Under the pieces are notes generated by a model. It saw only the letters and a program-made list of their open reading frames with translations. It was not told where the DNA came from and made no database searches. A stretch of 31,035 nt of DNA, taken from positions 1-31,035 of the forward strand of contig JAEUVL010000787.1 of the NCBI GenBank assembly GCA_016786965.1, written 5' to 3'. How positions within the stretch are numbered: position 1 is the first letter of the stretch; each line of letters opens with the position of its first letter. Positions 1-8,160 of this stretch are shown here, in pieces. This DNA comes from Chitinophagaceae bacterium (GTDB taxonomy: Bacteria; Bacteroidota; Bacteroidia; Chitinophagales; Chitinophagaceae). A program made the position numbers and the translations under genes.

Positions 1-1365
1 TTTATCAAACATCAATCTTCCTTCAGGGATCCTTCAGGATTTGTATTTGAGAAAGAGGGTGTGTTGTACCGGCAGGTAAATCTGATATTCAAAGAAAGCT
101 TCGATCATTTTATCAGCAGTGGTTGCTATACAGCACTTGTGGCAAAAGGGTTACTTATCCCACACCATGAGATCGAAGGAAATCTTACCGGCTCACCTGA
201 CTATTACAAAACACTTCAACCGGAATCCCTGCCTTTCATCTCCTACCCTTATGAGTGGAGCTTTGATATGCTGAAAGACGCATCCTTGCTTACACTGCAG
301 TTGCTGAAAGAAGCTATTCACTATGGGCTTATACTAAAAGATGCTACGCCTTTTAATATACAATGGTACCAGGGCAAGCTTATTTTTATTGACACACTTT
401 CATTTGAAAAATATAATAAGGAGGAGCCTTGGGTCGCTTATCGCCAATTTTGCGAATGCTTTCTCAGCCCGCTGCTGCTCATGCATTATGCTAAAACCTC
501 TTTACAGGAATTACAATTAGCTTATCCAAAGGGCATTCCATTGGCCGTAACTAAATCTTTACTGCCCTTTAAAAGCCGCCTGTCACTTCACATATACCTT
601 CACATTCATTTACATGCACGGGTATCTTCAAGAAAAACGAATGAAGCTAAATCAGCTGCGAAGTTTTCCAAACAGAAAATGCTGAATCTGATTACGAGTC
701 TTGAAACATTGATCATGAAATTACAGGCACCTCATTTGCAAACCACCTGGTCTGACTACTATGATGAGGCAGCCCAGCGGATGACTTACCTGGAAAATAA
801 AAAAGAGATCATCCGGAAATGGGTAAACAACCTTACCGGGGTAAAAACAGCTGCTGATCTCGGTGCTAACGATGGTGTTTTTTCCAAATTACTATCAGCA
901 CAATCTATTTATGTATTAGCGACCGATTTCGACCCCCTCTGTATCAATAACCTGTATAAAGAGATCAAAAAGAACAAAGAGCAGCTTATCCAGCCTTTTG
1001 TACTTGACCTTTCTAATCCGTCTCCTTCCATCGGGGTGAATAATAACGAAAGGGTTTCCTTTCTGCAACGGGCTAAAGTCGACCTTGTGTTAGCATTGGC
1101 TGTGATTCATCATCTTGCGATTGGTGAGAATATGGGATTTGAAAAATGTGCAGAATTATTCAGCCATACCGGCCATCATCTTATCATCGAATTTGTACCA
1201 AAAGAAGATGATAAGATACAATTGATGCTGTATCAAAGAAAAGATATTTATTCTTTCTATACACCTGCTAACTTTGAAGCAGCATTCAGTCAATACTTTC
1301 GTATAAAAGAAAAGCAGGCTATTCCCGACAGCCTGCGCACTTTATACTTGTTTGAAAAAATATGA
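1..1365 (+). CDS. Class I SAM-dependent methyltransferase with kinase-like N-terminal region, 5' end outside window
   Basis: The reading frame is open from base 1. The residues before the GTG at 61 (for example SSFRDPSGFVF) read as normal protein, so the true start lies upstream and 61 is not the start. The C-terminal half carries methyltransferase motif I (AADLGANDGVFSKLL, bases about 853-897), then TDFDP and a downstream VIHHL segment. The N-terminal half has LKDATPFNIQ (about 337-366) followed by FIDTLSFE (about 388-411), which resembles the catalytic loop and metal-binding motif of protein-kinase-like phosphotransferases. The family resembles NoeA-type methyltransferases; the substrate is unknown. 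The stop codon overlaps the next ATG (ATGA), so the two genes are probably translationally coupled. Confidence 0.8.
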   Translation, partial: FIKHQSSFRDPSGFVFEKEGVLYRQVNLIFKESFDHFISSGCYTALVAKGLLIPHHEIEGNLTGSPDYYKTLQPESLPFISYPYEWSFDMLKDASLLTLQLLKEAIHYGLILKDATPFNIQWYQGKLIFIDTLSFEKYNKEEPWVAYRQFCECFLSPLLLMHYAKTSLQELQLAYPKGIPLAVTKSLLPFKSRLSLHIYLHIHLHARVSSRKTNEAKSAAKFSKQKMLNLITSLETLIMKLQAPHLQTTWSDYYDEAAQRMTYLENKKEIIRKWVNNLTGVKTAADLGANDGVFSKLLSAQSIYVLATDFDPLCINNLYKEIKKNKEQLIQPFVLDLSNPSPSIGVNNNERVSFLQRAKVDLVLALAVIHHLAIGENMGFEKCAELFSHTGHHLIIEFVPKEDDKIQLMLYQRKDIYSFYTPANFEAAFSQYFRIKEKQAIPDSLRTLYLFEKI

Positions 1366-2843
1366 GAACGCAATTGCTTCATTTCTTACGAACAAAACCA
1401 GTATTCCTGTACTTGCTGCCGGTATTTTTTGTGCTCCATGGCTGCATGGAGAACTATGATTATATACCACTGAAAGACGCCGCTTTGCTTACCGTCCTTT
1501 ACCTGGGCTCTTCGCTGATTATCTCCCTTTTTTTCTGGCTATTCTATAGAGATTTTACCAAAGCAAACCTCGCCACTATTCTTATCATGGCCTTTCATTT
1601 CTTTTTTGGCAGCCTGTATGATGCTTTGCAAAAAGTACCCGGCGGATCATTCCTCGGCAAATATTCTTTTATTCTTCCTGCAGCAGCAGTGGTGTTCGTA
1701 ATAGCCTTTGTTATTATAAAAAAGAGAAAAGGGCAGCTTTCCCGCACCAAATTCTACCTCAATTCATTGCTGCTAATCCTGATAACAGCAGACAGTTTTT
1801 TATTACTGGGCAAAATCATGAAAAAAGAAAAACCTCCGGGTGACCTGCCAGCAGGATTTTCTAATTGCGATTCCTGCCAAACACCAGATATTTATTTCAT
1901 ACTTGCAGATGAATATGCCGGTAATACTGAGCTAAAAGAGATACTAAAATTTGACAACAGTACCTTCCTGAACGAACTGACCCAACGGAAATTTCATGTC
2001 CTTCCCAATAGTTCCAGTAATTACAACTACACCCCTTTTTCCATGGCATCAATACTAAACATGGACTACCTCCAATTGCAGGCCACTAACCGGGGAGCTA
2101 CTGATCTTACATATGCCTATAAGCAAATAAAGACCAGCCACCTTTTACAGTTCTTACAACATCATAAATACCGCCTGCATAATTTCTCGATCTTCGATTT
2201 TGAAGGACAGCCCGGAAGGCGGTTAGAAACCTTTTTGCCTGCCAGGACCAGGCTGATAACAGCACAAACATTTTTGAGCCGGGCAGAAAAGAATCTTTTT
2301 TTTAACCTGGTAACGAGGTTACGTTCAAAAGCGGCCATTAAAAGACAAACCTATGTGTACAGAAAAAACAATGAAAACATCTATAAACTCACCTGGGATA
2401 TAGCCAGTAAAAAAACAACGCACCCCAAATTTGTTTACACTCATCTCGAAATGCCGCATTACCCTTATTATTATGATAAAAATGGCGTAGAGCAGCCATT
2501 GGAAAAATTACAAGAAGGTTACCAGGTAAACCAGGCGGCTTATGTGGAATACCTGCAATATTGCAATAAACAATACTTAGCATTGATTGACCATATCCTG
2601 CAAAGCACCCCTACACCACCTATCATTGTATTGATGGGTGATCATGGCTTTCGGCATTTTACCACTCCGGTTGACCCCAAATATCATTTTAATAACCTAA
2701 CAGCCGTATTACTGCCCTCGGGTGATTACCGTTCATTTACTGACAGCCTTACCAGTGTGAACCTGTTCAGAGTCATACTGAATTCCCAGTACAGGCAGCA
2801 ACTTCCGCTTTTAAAGGATTCTACCAGCTACTTACAGGATTGA
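1362..2843 (+). CDS. Membrane-anchored alkaline-phosphatase-superfamily (sulfatase/LTA-synthase-like) protein
   Basis: 493 aa. About four hydrophobic segments fill the first 150 residues (for example FLYLLPVFFVL, FILPAAAVVFVIAFVII), followed by an extracytoplasmic catalytic domain. DIYFILADEYAG is the metal-binding start of the alkaline phosphatase fold. The Thr in NYNYTPFSMAS is the likely nucleophile, and MGDHGFRHF supplies the C-terminal Asp-His metal ligands. This layout matches membrane sulfatases and phosphoglycerol or phosphoethanolamine transferases. The real reaction cannot be read from sequence; modification of a surface polysaccharide or lipid headgroup is plausible. It overlaps the upstream methyltransferase by 4 nt, suggesting a shared surface-glycan pathway. 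Confidence 0.75.
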   Translation: MRTQLLHFLRTKPVFLYLLPVFFVLHGCMENYDYIPLKDAALLTVLYLGSSLIISLFFWLFYRDFTKANLATILIMAFHFFFGSLYDALQKVPGGSFLGKYSFILPAAAVVFVIAFVIIKKRKGQLSRTKFYLNSLLLILITADSFLLLGKIMKKEKPPGDLPAGFSNCDSCQTPDIYFILADEYAGNTELKEILKFDNSTFLNELTQRKFHVLPNSSSNYNYTPFSMASILNMDYLQLQATNRGATDLTYAYKQIKTSHLLQFLQHHKYRLHNFSIFDFEGQPGRRLETFLPARTRLITAQTFLSRAEKNLFFNLVTRLRSKAAIKRQTYVYRKNNENIYKLTWDIASKKTTHPKFVYTHLEMPHYPYYYDKNGVEQPLEKLQEGYQVNQAAYVEYLQYCNKQYLALIDHILQSTPTPPIIVLMGDHGFRHFTTPVDPKYHFNNLTAVLLPSGDYRSFTDSLTSVNLFRVILNSQYRQQLPLLKDSTSYLQD

Positions 2844-2900
2844 TACTTTATACGAATACATTGCGCATTCTTCTCTCATTCATTTATATAACACTACGTA

Positions 2901-2930
2901 TAAAAAAAGCCCCGCTATAAAAGCGGGGCT
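2901..2930 (-). terminator. Intrinsic terminator of rpsA
   Basis: AGCCCCGCT (2908-2916) pairs perfectly with AGCGGGGCT (2922-2930) around a 5-nt loop. On the minus strand the hairpin is followed by seven T residues, the form of an intrinsic terminator. On the plus strand the following bases are not U-rich, so it serves the upstream plus-strand operon poorly. Confidence 0.85.
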
Positions 2931-2953
2931 TCAGTATCTGAACGAAATCGTTA

Positions 2954-4906
2954 TTATTCCGGCTTCGCTTCTTCTGCAGACTGATCGGCAGCGCCACTAT
3001 CCATTTTCTTCTTCAGGTCGGCCAAAACACCCAGGTCTCCCAAGGTTGCTTTCTCCACTTTCGCCTGTACATTCTTCACAGCTTTGCGGGTGTTCTCAGC
3101 ATCAGCTCTTTGTTCTTTTTTCACAGCTTCTGCTTCTTCTATCTTACCCTGTTCCCAAATGCGGGTATGAGATACTACAATGCGTTTTTCATTGCGGTCA
3201 AACTCAATTACCATGAATTGTGCAGTTTCATCAGCGCCGATGCTTTTTCCGTCTTCCTTAGCCAGGTGACGGTTAGGAGCAAACCCTTCCAGGCCATAAG
3301 ATAACTGTACAGTAGCTCCTTTATCATCTCTGCGGCTCACCGTTCCTTCGTGTAGGCTTCCGATAGCAAAAGTTTCTGCAAGAGAATTCCAAGGATCTTC
3401 TTCCAGTTGTTTATGTCCTAATTGAAGCTTGCGGTTCTCTTTATCGATACCCAGGATCATTACATCTATAGTAGCACCTACTTTAGTGTATTCACTTGGG
3501 TGATTGAAACGTTTCAGCCAGCTCAGGTCGCTGATATGGATCATGCCACCGATACCAGCAGCAAGTTCTACAAACACGCCGTAATTAGTGATATTCTTCA
3601 CCAATCCGCTGTGCTTGCTGCCTTCTGCAAACTTAGTTTCAATATCATTCCAGGGGTCAGCAGAAAGCTGTTTGATAGACAGGCTCATTTTACGGCTTGC
3701 TTTATCAAGTGTTACCACTTTCGCTTCATGCTCATCACCTAATTTGAAGAATTCTTTTGCATTGATCGGGGTATTCGCCCAGGTGATCTCGCTAACGTGA
3801 ACCAGTCCTTCAACACCAGGCTGAATTTCCAGGAATGCACCATAATCCTCAATATTCACCACTTTACCTTTCACTACGTTACCCTCTACAATGTTTTCTG
3901 CCAGTACATCCCAAGGATGTGGAGTCAGTTGTTTCAGACCAAGGCTGATACGTTTTTTCTCATCATCAAAATCAAGTACCACCACATTGATCTTCTGATC
4001 AAGCTTCAGCACTTCAGTTGGGTGAGAGATACGTCCCCATGAAATATCGGTGATATAAAGCAGGCCATCCAGTCCGCCCAGGTCCATAAAGGCACCAAAG
4101 TCGGTGATGTTTTTCACAGTACCTTCCAGTACTTGTCCTTTCTCCAGCTTGCTCATGATCTGAGCCCGCTGTGCTTCGATATCGCTTTCGATAAGAGCTT
4201 TGTGAGATACAACAGCATTCTTAATGGTCTCGTTGATCTTCACTACTTTAAATTCCATTGTTTTACCTACAAACTGATCGTAATCAGTTACAGGCTTCAC
4301 ATCAATTTGTGAACCTGGTAAGAATGTTTCCATTCCAAACACATCAACGATCAAACCACCTTTGGTTTTAGAGGTAACAATACCTGTAATAACCTCGCCG
4401 GTTTTATGTACTTCCACTATGCGTTCCCATGCACGGGTAATGCGGGCCTGGCGGCGGCTCAGGTTCAGGTGTCCGTCCCTATCTTCTTTTTCTACGATCA
4501 TTACTTCTACTTCATCACCTACGGCCAGGTTAGGAAGGTCACGGAATTCATTCAGGGAGATCAATCCGTCGCTTTTGAAACCGATGTTAAGCACCACGTC
4601 AGTTTTGGTTAAACCAACAACCAGGCCTTTCATCAGTTCACCATCATTCAGTTGAACGAAGGTGTTGTCATACACCACATCATACTTTTCTTTCTCTTCT
4701 TTGGTGTAAGATGTTACGTTGCGTTTGTCCACACTCCAATCAAAATCGTCATGGGCGGTTACAACGAAAGCGGGGGCTTTGGGAGCCTCTTCTACAGGTG
4801 CAGTTGTTGTCGCTGTAGCCTCTTCGGTACCGGCTGTTACCGGTGTGCCAGAAGCAGACTCCTGTTCATCAGCGTTTAATTGTTTTCTAATAATGTTTTC
4901 AAACAT
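2954..4906 (-). CDS. rpsA: 30S ribosomal protein S1
   Basis: 650 aa. S1 binds mRNA single strands and delivers them to the 30S subunit. Six S1 OB-fold repeats are visible at roughly residues 83-150, 168-238, 256-327, 340-413, 426-500 and 513-583. Repeats 3-5 are the most canonical (ITDFGAFMDL, IEDYGAFLEI, ITNYGVFVEL). About 80 acidic, Ala/Thr/Glu-rich residues precede the first repeat, and a charged Lys/Glu-rich tail follows the last. The ATG at 4906 gives a full-length protein. The gene stands alone with its own promoter and terminator and converges with the phosphatase-like gene on the other side. Confidence 0.95.
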   Translation of the reverse strand: MFENIIRKQLNADEQESASGTPVTAGTEEATATTTAPVEEAPKAPAFVVTAHDDFDWSVDKRNVTSYTKEEKEKYDVVYDNTFVQLNDGELMKGLVVGLTKTDVVLNIGFKSDGLISLNEFRDLPNLAVGDEVEVMIVEKEDRDGHLNLSRRQARITRAWERIVEVHKTGEVITGIVTSKTKGGLIVDVFGMETFLPGSQIDVKPVTDYDQFVGKTMEFKVVKINETIKNAVVSHKALIESDIEAQRAQIMSKLEKGQVLEGTVKNITDFGAFMDLGGLDGLLYITDISWGRISHPTEVLKLDQKINVVVLDFDDEKKRISLGLKQLTPHPWDVLAENIVEGNVVKGKVVNIEDYGAFLEIQPGVEGLVHVSEITWANTPINAKEFFKLGDEHEAKVVTLDKASRKMSLSIKQLSADPWNDIETKFAEGSKHSGLVKNITNYGVFVELAAGIGGMIHISDLSWLKRFNHPSEYTKVGATIDVMILGIDKENRKLQLGHKQLEEDPWNSLAETFAIGSLHEGTVSRRDDKGATVQLSYGLEGFAPNRHLAKEDGKSIGADETAQFMVIEFDRNEKRIVVSHTRIWEQGKIEEAEAVKKEQRADAENTRKAVKNVQAKVEKATLGDLGVLADLKKKMDSGAADQSAEEAKPE

Positions 4907-4914
4907 AAATTGGT

Positions 4915-4938
4915 CCCGAAGGGTTTAATTATTTCGGG
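4915..4938 (-). promoter_or_regulatory. Stem-loop in rpsA 5' leader
   Basis: CCCGAA (4915-4920) can pair with TTCGGG (4933-4938) across a 12-nt AT-rich loop. It lies between the promoter and the rpsA start codon, ending 8 nt before the ATG. S1 synthesis is autoregulated at its leader in other bacteria; whether this short stem takes part is inference. Confidence 0.35.
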
Positions 4939-4942
4939 GCGG

Positions 4943-4950
4943 CAAAGATA
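4943..4950 (-). promoter_or_regulatory. Candidate -7 box of the rpsA promoter
   Basis: Read on the minus strand, this is TATCTTTG, an exact match to the Bacteroidota -7 consensus TAnnTTTG, 36 nt before the rpsA start codon. A clear TTTG at the usual 19-21 nt spacing upstream is not seen; the nearest TTTG is 14 nt away. Confidence 0.55.
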
Positions 4951-5027
4951 GGCTTATTTGCCAGCAAATTCCATACAACCATGAGCTGATTTTTTACTTT
5001 TTTCCCGACTACAATGCCTTGATTTTG

Positions 5028-5044
5028 CGTCCCTTGCGTCGCAC
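5028..5044. repeat. Dispersed repeat, copy 1 (17 nt identical to 22187-22203)
   Basis: CGTCCCTTGCGTCGCAC occurs here and, identical and in the same orientation, at 22187-22203. Weaker similarity continues about 28 nt further (17 of 28 positions). This copy lies in the spacer between rpsA and the acyltransferase gene, within the 5' extension of that gene's reading frame. Confidence 0.7.
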
Positions 5045-5105
5045 TTTTCGGGGTCCCGTTCGCTGCTCGTCAGCCAATTCTGCCTATATTCACAAAAACT
5101 TCCTG

Positions 5106-6074
5106 TTGCTGTACAGTTTACTCAAGATCATCGCCCGGCTGGCTTTACCCATTTTTTGCCGGAAGATCATCATCAATAAGCCTGAATACCTGAAAATCAG
5201 GGGGCCGGTATTGTTGGCCTGCAACCACCCTAACTCCTTTCTTGATTCCATAATACTTGATACTCTTTTTCAGCAACCTATCTGGTCATTGGCCCGTGGC
5301 GATGCTTTTAAAAATAAGAGCATCAGCCGCCTACTCAGGTCTTTAAAAATAATGCCCGTTTACCGTACCAGCGAAGGAGTGGAAAATCTGTCGGAGAATT
5401 ATAAAACCTTTGATGCCTGCATCGCAATTTTTAAGCAAAAGGGTATCGTTACGATCTTTAGTGAAGGCAAATGCATCAATGAATGGCATCTGCGTCCATT
5501 AAAAAAAGGAACAGCTCGGCTGGCCATCAAAGCCTGGGAAGAAGGTATTCCGCTGGTGGTGTTGCCGGTCGGTATCAATTATAGTTCCTTTACCCGTTTT
5601 GGCAAGAATGTGTGGCTGAATTTCGGAGAGCCAATTAAGAAAGAAGATATTCCTCTTAATTCATCAGACGGGCTGATACACCAGGTATTTAATAACAGTC
5701 TTCAAAATGAACTAAAGGCGTTGGTTTTTGAAATATCCAAAGCAGACATTGAATCCCAAAAAGAAATACTGGAAATAAAAACAACTCCAGTTAAAAAGAT
5801 ATTGCTGGGCATACCTGCGCTGCTTGGTTGGCTGATCCATGTACCAATTTCCTGGCCGGTAAAAATATGGATCAAAAAGAAGACTCTTGCAAATGATCAT
5901 TATGATTCTGTGATCACCGGCCTGTTTGTACTCTTCTATTCATTATTTGTAACAGGCATTACGGTTCTTGTTTTTTTAATTAGCAATAACTGGTGGTCAT
6001 TTTTACTTTTGCTGCTCTTGCCATTTGCAGCTTGGAGTTATGTACAGGTAAAAGCGCAGACAGGCAACAGGTGA
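5106..6074 (+). CDS. 1-acyl-sn-glycerol-3-phosphate acyltransferase-like (PlsC family) membrane protein
   Basis: Likely lysophospholipid acyltransferase of phospholipid synthesis. NHPNSFLD is the catalytic His/Asp block, with five rather than the usual four residues between His and Asp. FSEGKCINEW replaces the FPEGTRS motif, and VLPVGINY follows as motif IV. Two hydrophobic stretches close the protein (VITGLFVLFYSLFVTGITVL and the next WWSFLLLLLLPFAAW). The frame is open back to a TTG at 5019, but those residues are Arg-rich and overlap a dispersed repeat, so TTG 5106 (MLYSLLKIIARLALPIF) is preferred. The start remains uncertain. It converges with the arsenosugar operon. Confidence 0.75.
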   Translation: MLYSLLKIIARLALPIFCRKIIINKPEYLKIRGPVLLACNHPNSFLDSIILDTLFQQPIWSLARGDAFKNKSISRLLRSLKIMPVYRTSEGVENLSENYKTFDACIAIFKQKGIVTIFSEGKCINEWHLRPLKKGTARLAIKAWEEGIPLVVLPVGINYSSFTRFGKNVWLNFGEPIKKEDIPLNSSDGLIHQVFNNSLQNELKALVFEISKADIESQKEILEIKTTPVKKILLGIPALLGWLIHVPISWPVKIWIKKKTLANDHYDSVITGLFVLFYSLFVTGITVLVFLISNNWWSFLLLLLLPFAAWSYVQVKAQTGNR

Positions 6075-6087
6075 TCTTTGATTCTGC

Positions 6088-6687
6088 TTATTTATCCAAT
6101 AGCCCAGGAAAAATGTCCAGATCTTTCCGACTATCAATATCAACCAGTTTAGGAAGGAGACAATAGGAGATTCCCGAATGAACTAAGTCCTTTACAGTAT
6201 CCGAAAAAACAGTTCCGGTACTCCATGCTTTACTTCTGAATAATTGGGAAAAAGGTTTTGTCAGCCCCAGCAGGTAATAGCCTCCATCTTCTGCCGGGCC
6301 AATCACCACTTCGCAGGTATCCAGTTTTTGATATGCTTCCTCTATTGCAGAAGTCGTCAGGCCCGGGCAGTCACTCCCAATTATTATCACTTTTGCATAT
6401 CCCGCCTGGAAGAGTTTTGAAAATGCATGCTCCATCCGATCTCCTAGTGTGTCTCCTTGTTGTGTTTCTTTTTTATATACTTCGTTCTCCCACTGATCAT
6501 CCAGTACCAGGCTTTCAGTATAGAAAATGAATTTATCGCAATCCAGGGGAGCGACAGTATTGCGTGTAATGCTCAAAAGTTGCTTGTATATGCTTAACGC
6601 CGCCGTCTCACCTATCTCCTTTGCCAAGCGGGTCTTTACTTTTCCCAATTCGGGCTTACGAACAAAAACAATGATACTTTTATTCAT
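6088..6687 (-). CDS. TIGR04282-family arsenosugar biosynthesis glycosyltransferase
   Basis: 199 aa with a GT-A nucleotidyl/glycosyltransferase-like fold. Visible signatures are the N-terminal VFVRKPELGKVKTRLA, the central IIGSDCPGLT and EDGGYYLLGL. These mark the family called rSAM/selenodomain-associated transferase 1, now linked to arsenosugar synthesis. It is the last gene of a four-gene minus-strand set, 52 nt after arsS. Its proposed role is to act on the ribosyl product made after ArsS, but the donor and acceptor cannot be read from the sequence. Confidence 0.8.
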   Translation of the reverse strand: MNKSIIVFVRKPELGKVKTRLAKEIGETAALSIYKQLLSITRNTVAPLDCDKFIFYTESLVLDDQWENEVYKKETQQGDTLGDRMEHAFSKLFQAGYAKVIIIGSDCPGLTTSAIEEAYQKLDTCEVVIGPAEDGGYYLLGLTKPFSQLFRSKAWSTGTVFSDTVKDLVHSGISYCLLPKLVDIDSRKDLDIFPGLLDK

Positions 6688-6739
6688 GATGATAAACTGC
6701 TAAGCGGTGCTAAAAGAAATACCGACCCAGGGATTAAAC

Positions 6740-7795
6740 CTATATCACGGCCCCTCCACAACTGCTTCCTGCTCCCGCAGTACAGCCATAGCAATGCTGG
6801 TTCACAACAATATTTCTGTGGATCAATACATCCTTGCTGAACTGAGAAATATGCTTGGACGTGCAATCTACTTTCAAATCAAGCATCTGGTTGAAATCGC
6901 AATCATAAATAAAGCCATCCCAACTTATGGATAATGTATTGCGGCACATTACATTGGCAGCTGCCGCAGGATTATAAGCGGCTGTCAGTTTTTCCATATA
7001 CCTTTCATAATTACCGCTTTTTAGTAAATAATCCAGGAACCGGCTTATGGGGAGATTTGTGATCGCAAATAAAGAATGAAATGATATTCCAAAATCCTTC
7101 TTCAATGCCTGCTTAAATTCACTCTCGAGCGAAATTTGTGACGGTGGCAAAAAAGCTCCTGCAGGATTATAAACCAGGTTCAGCTTCAACTCACTTCCCT
7201 CCATTCCATAACCAACCGCATTTAGCATTTGTAATGCTTTGATGGAATCTTCAAATACACCATCACCTCGTTGCCGGTCCGTTCTGTCTTTTGAATAAAA
7301 AGGGAGTGACGAAACCACTTCTATATGATGCTCCCGGAAGAATTCAGGCAGATCATTATACTTTTTATTAGCCAAAATAATAGTGAGGTTACAACGTACA
7401 ATGATATGCTTATCCAGCTTTTTTATCTCCTTTATAAACCAGCGAAAATCAGGGTTTAACTCCGGTGCTCCGCCGGTAATATCAACCGTTTTAAAAGAAG
7501 CATTCACGGCCAGTATATCCAGGCATTGCTGCATGGTTTCCCTTGTCATAATTTCCTTACGATCCGGTCCGGCGTCAACATGACAATGCTTACAAACCTG
7601 GTTGCACATTTTACCCACGTTGACCTGAAAAATCTCTAGCGCTGTTGGCGTTAATGGGTACAGGGCAGATGACTCCAGCTTCTGCTGAAAAGGAATTAGC
7701 TTAAGTGTTTCATTATGATCGATGCCATGTTCCAGTATCTCAATCTGTTCATGAGCATCAGCTAACAAATGATGTTGTGCTTTTAGTGACTTCAT
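6740..7795 (-). CDS. arsS: Arsenosugar biosynthesis radical SAM protein ArsS
   Basis: 351 aa. ArsS joins a 5'-deoxyadenosyl group from S-adenosylmethionine to a methylated arsenical, giving the precursor of oxo-arsenosugars. Cys64, Cys68 and Cys71 (CNQVCKHC) bind the radical SAM 4Fe-4S cluster; VDITGGAPELNP follows. The C terminus is Cys- and Gly-rich (HCYGCTAGAGSSCGG; Cys335, Cys338, Cys346), typical of this subfamily. The ATG at 7795 gives a normal-length protein. It lies 26 nt after the AhpD-like gene. No arsM (arsenite methyltransferase), the enzyme expected before ArsS, is present in the window. Confidence 0.9.
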   Translation of the reverse strand: MKSLKAQHHLLADAHEQIEILEHGIDHNETLKLIPFQQKLESSALYPLTPTALEIFQVNVGKMCNQVCKHCHVDAGPDRKEIMTRETMQQCLDILAVNASFKTVDITGGAPELNPDFRWFIKEIKKLDKHIIVRCNLTIILANKKYNDLPEFFREHHIEVVSSLPFYSKDRTDRQRGDGVFEDSIKALQMLNAVGYGMEGSELKLNLVYNPAGAFLPPSQISLESEFKQALKKDFGISFHSLFAITNLPISRFLDYLLKSGNYERYMEKLTAAYNPAAAANVMCRNTLSISWDGFIYDCDFNQMLDLKVDCTSKHISQFSKDVLIHRNIVVNQHCYGCTAGAGSSCGGAVI

Positions 7796-7821
7796 TATAA
7801 AATTATCAAGTTAATGAACTA

Positions 7822-8157
7822 TCACATGGCTATCCCCTTCACCTTATTCATCATCTGCACACCGTGTACCAGTGCGGCGCCTCCTTTGATGGCAGAAGCC
7901 ACATGCACGGCCTCCATCATTTGGCCTTCGCTCCATCCTTTTTCAAAAGCATCACTGCTATATGCATCAATACAATACGGACATTGTACGGCATGCGCCA
8001 CGGCCAGGGCTATTAATGATTTTTCACGGGCTGAGAGATTGCCTTCGGCAAATACTTCGCTATACCATGCAAAGAATTTATCAGCCAGCGGTTTTTGAAA
8101 TTCACTAATGTTGCCAAATTTTCCAAGGTCTTCCGCATTGTAGTAGTGATTCACCAT
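7822..8157 (-). CDS. Arsenosugar biosynthesis-associated AhpD-like (carboxymuconolactone decarboxylase family) protein
   Basis: 111 aa, all alpha, of the AhpD/CMD family. Glu45, His55 and the redox pair Cys59-Cys62 (CPYC) form the peroxidase-like active site; the family signature is REKSLIALAVAHAVQCPYC. Close relatives are encoded beside arsS in many genomes. It starts only 3 nt after the stop codon of the thioredoxin/DUF547 gene and precedes arsS by 26 nt, so it is almost certainly co-transcribed. A role in thiol redox during arsenical handling is inferred from the neighbourhood. Confidence 0.85.
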   Translation of the reverse strand: MVNHYYNAEDLGKFGNISEFQKPLADKFFAWYSEVFAEGNLSAREKSLIALAVAHAVQCPYCIDAYSSDAFEKGWSEGQMMEAVHVASAIKGGAALVHGVQMMNKVKGIAM

Positions 8158-8160
8158 ATT

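Noticed and set aside
2908..2930. Terminator for the plus-strand phosphatase-like gene
   Set aside because: The plus strand after the stem is TCAGTATCTG, not U-rich; only the minus orientation has a T tract.
3110..4928. Several plus-strand open frames opposite rpsA
   Set aside because: All lie antisense to a complete S1 protein with six recognisable repeats and have no domain-like sequence.
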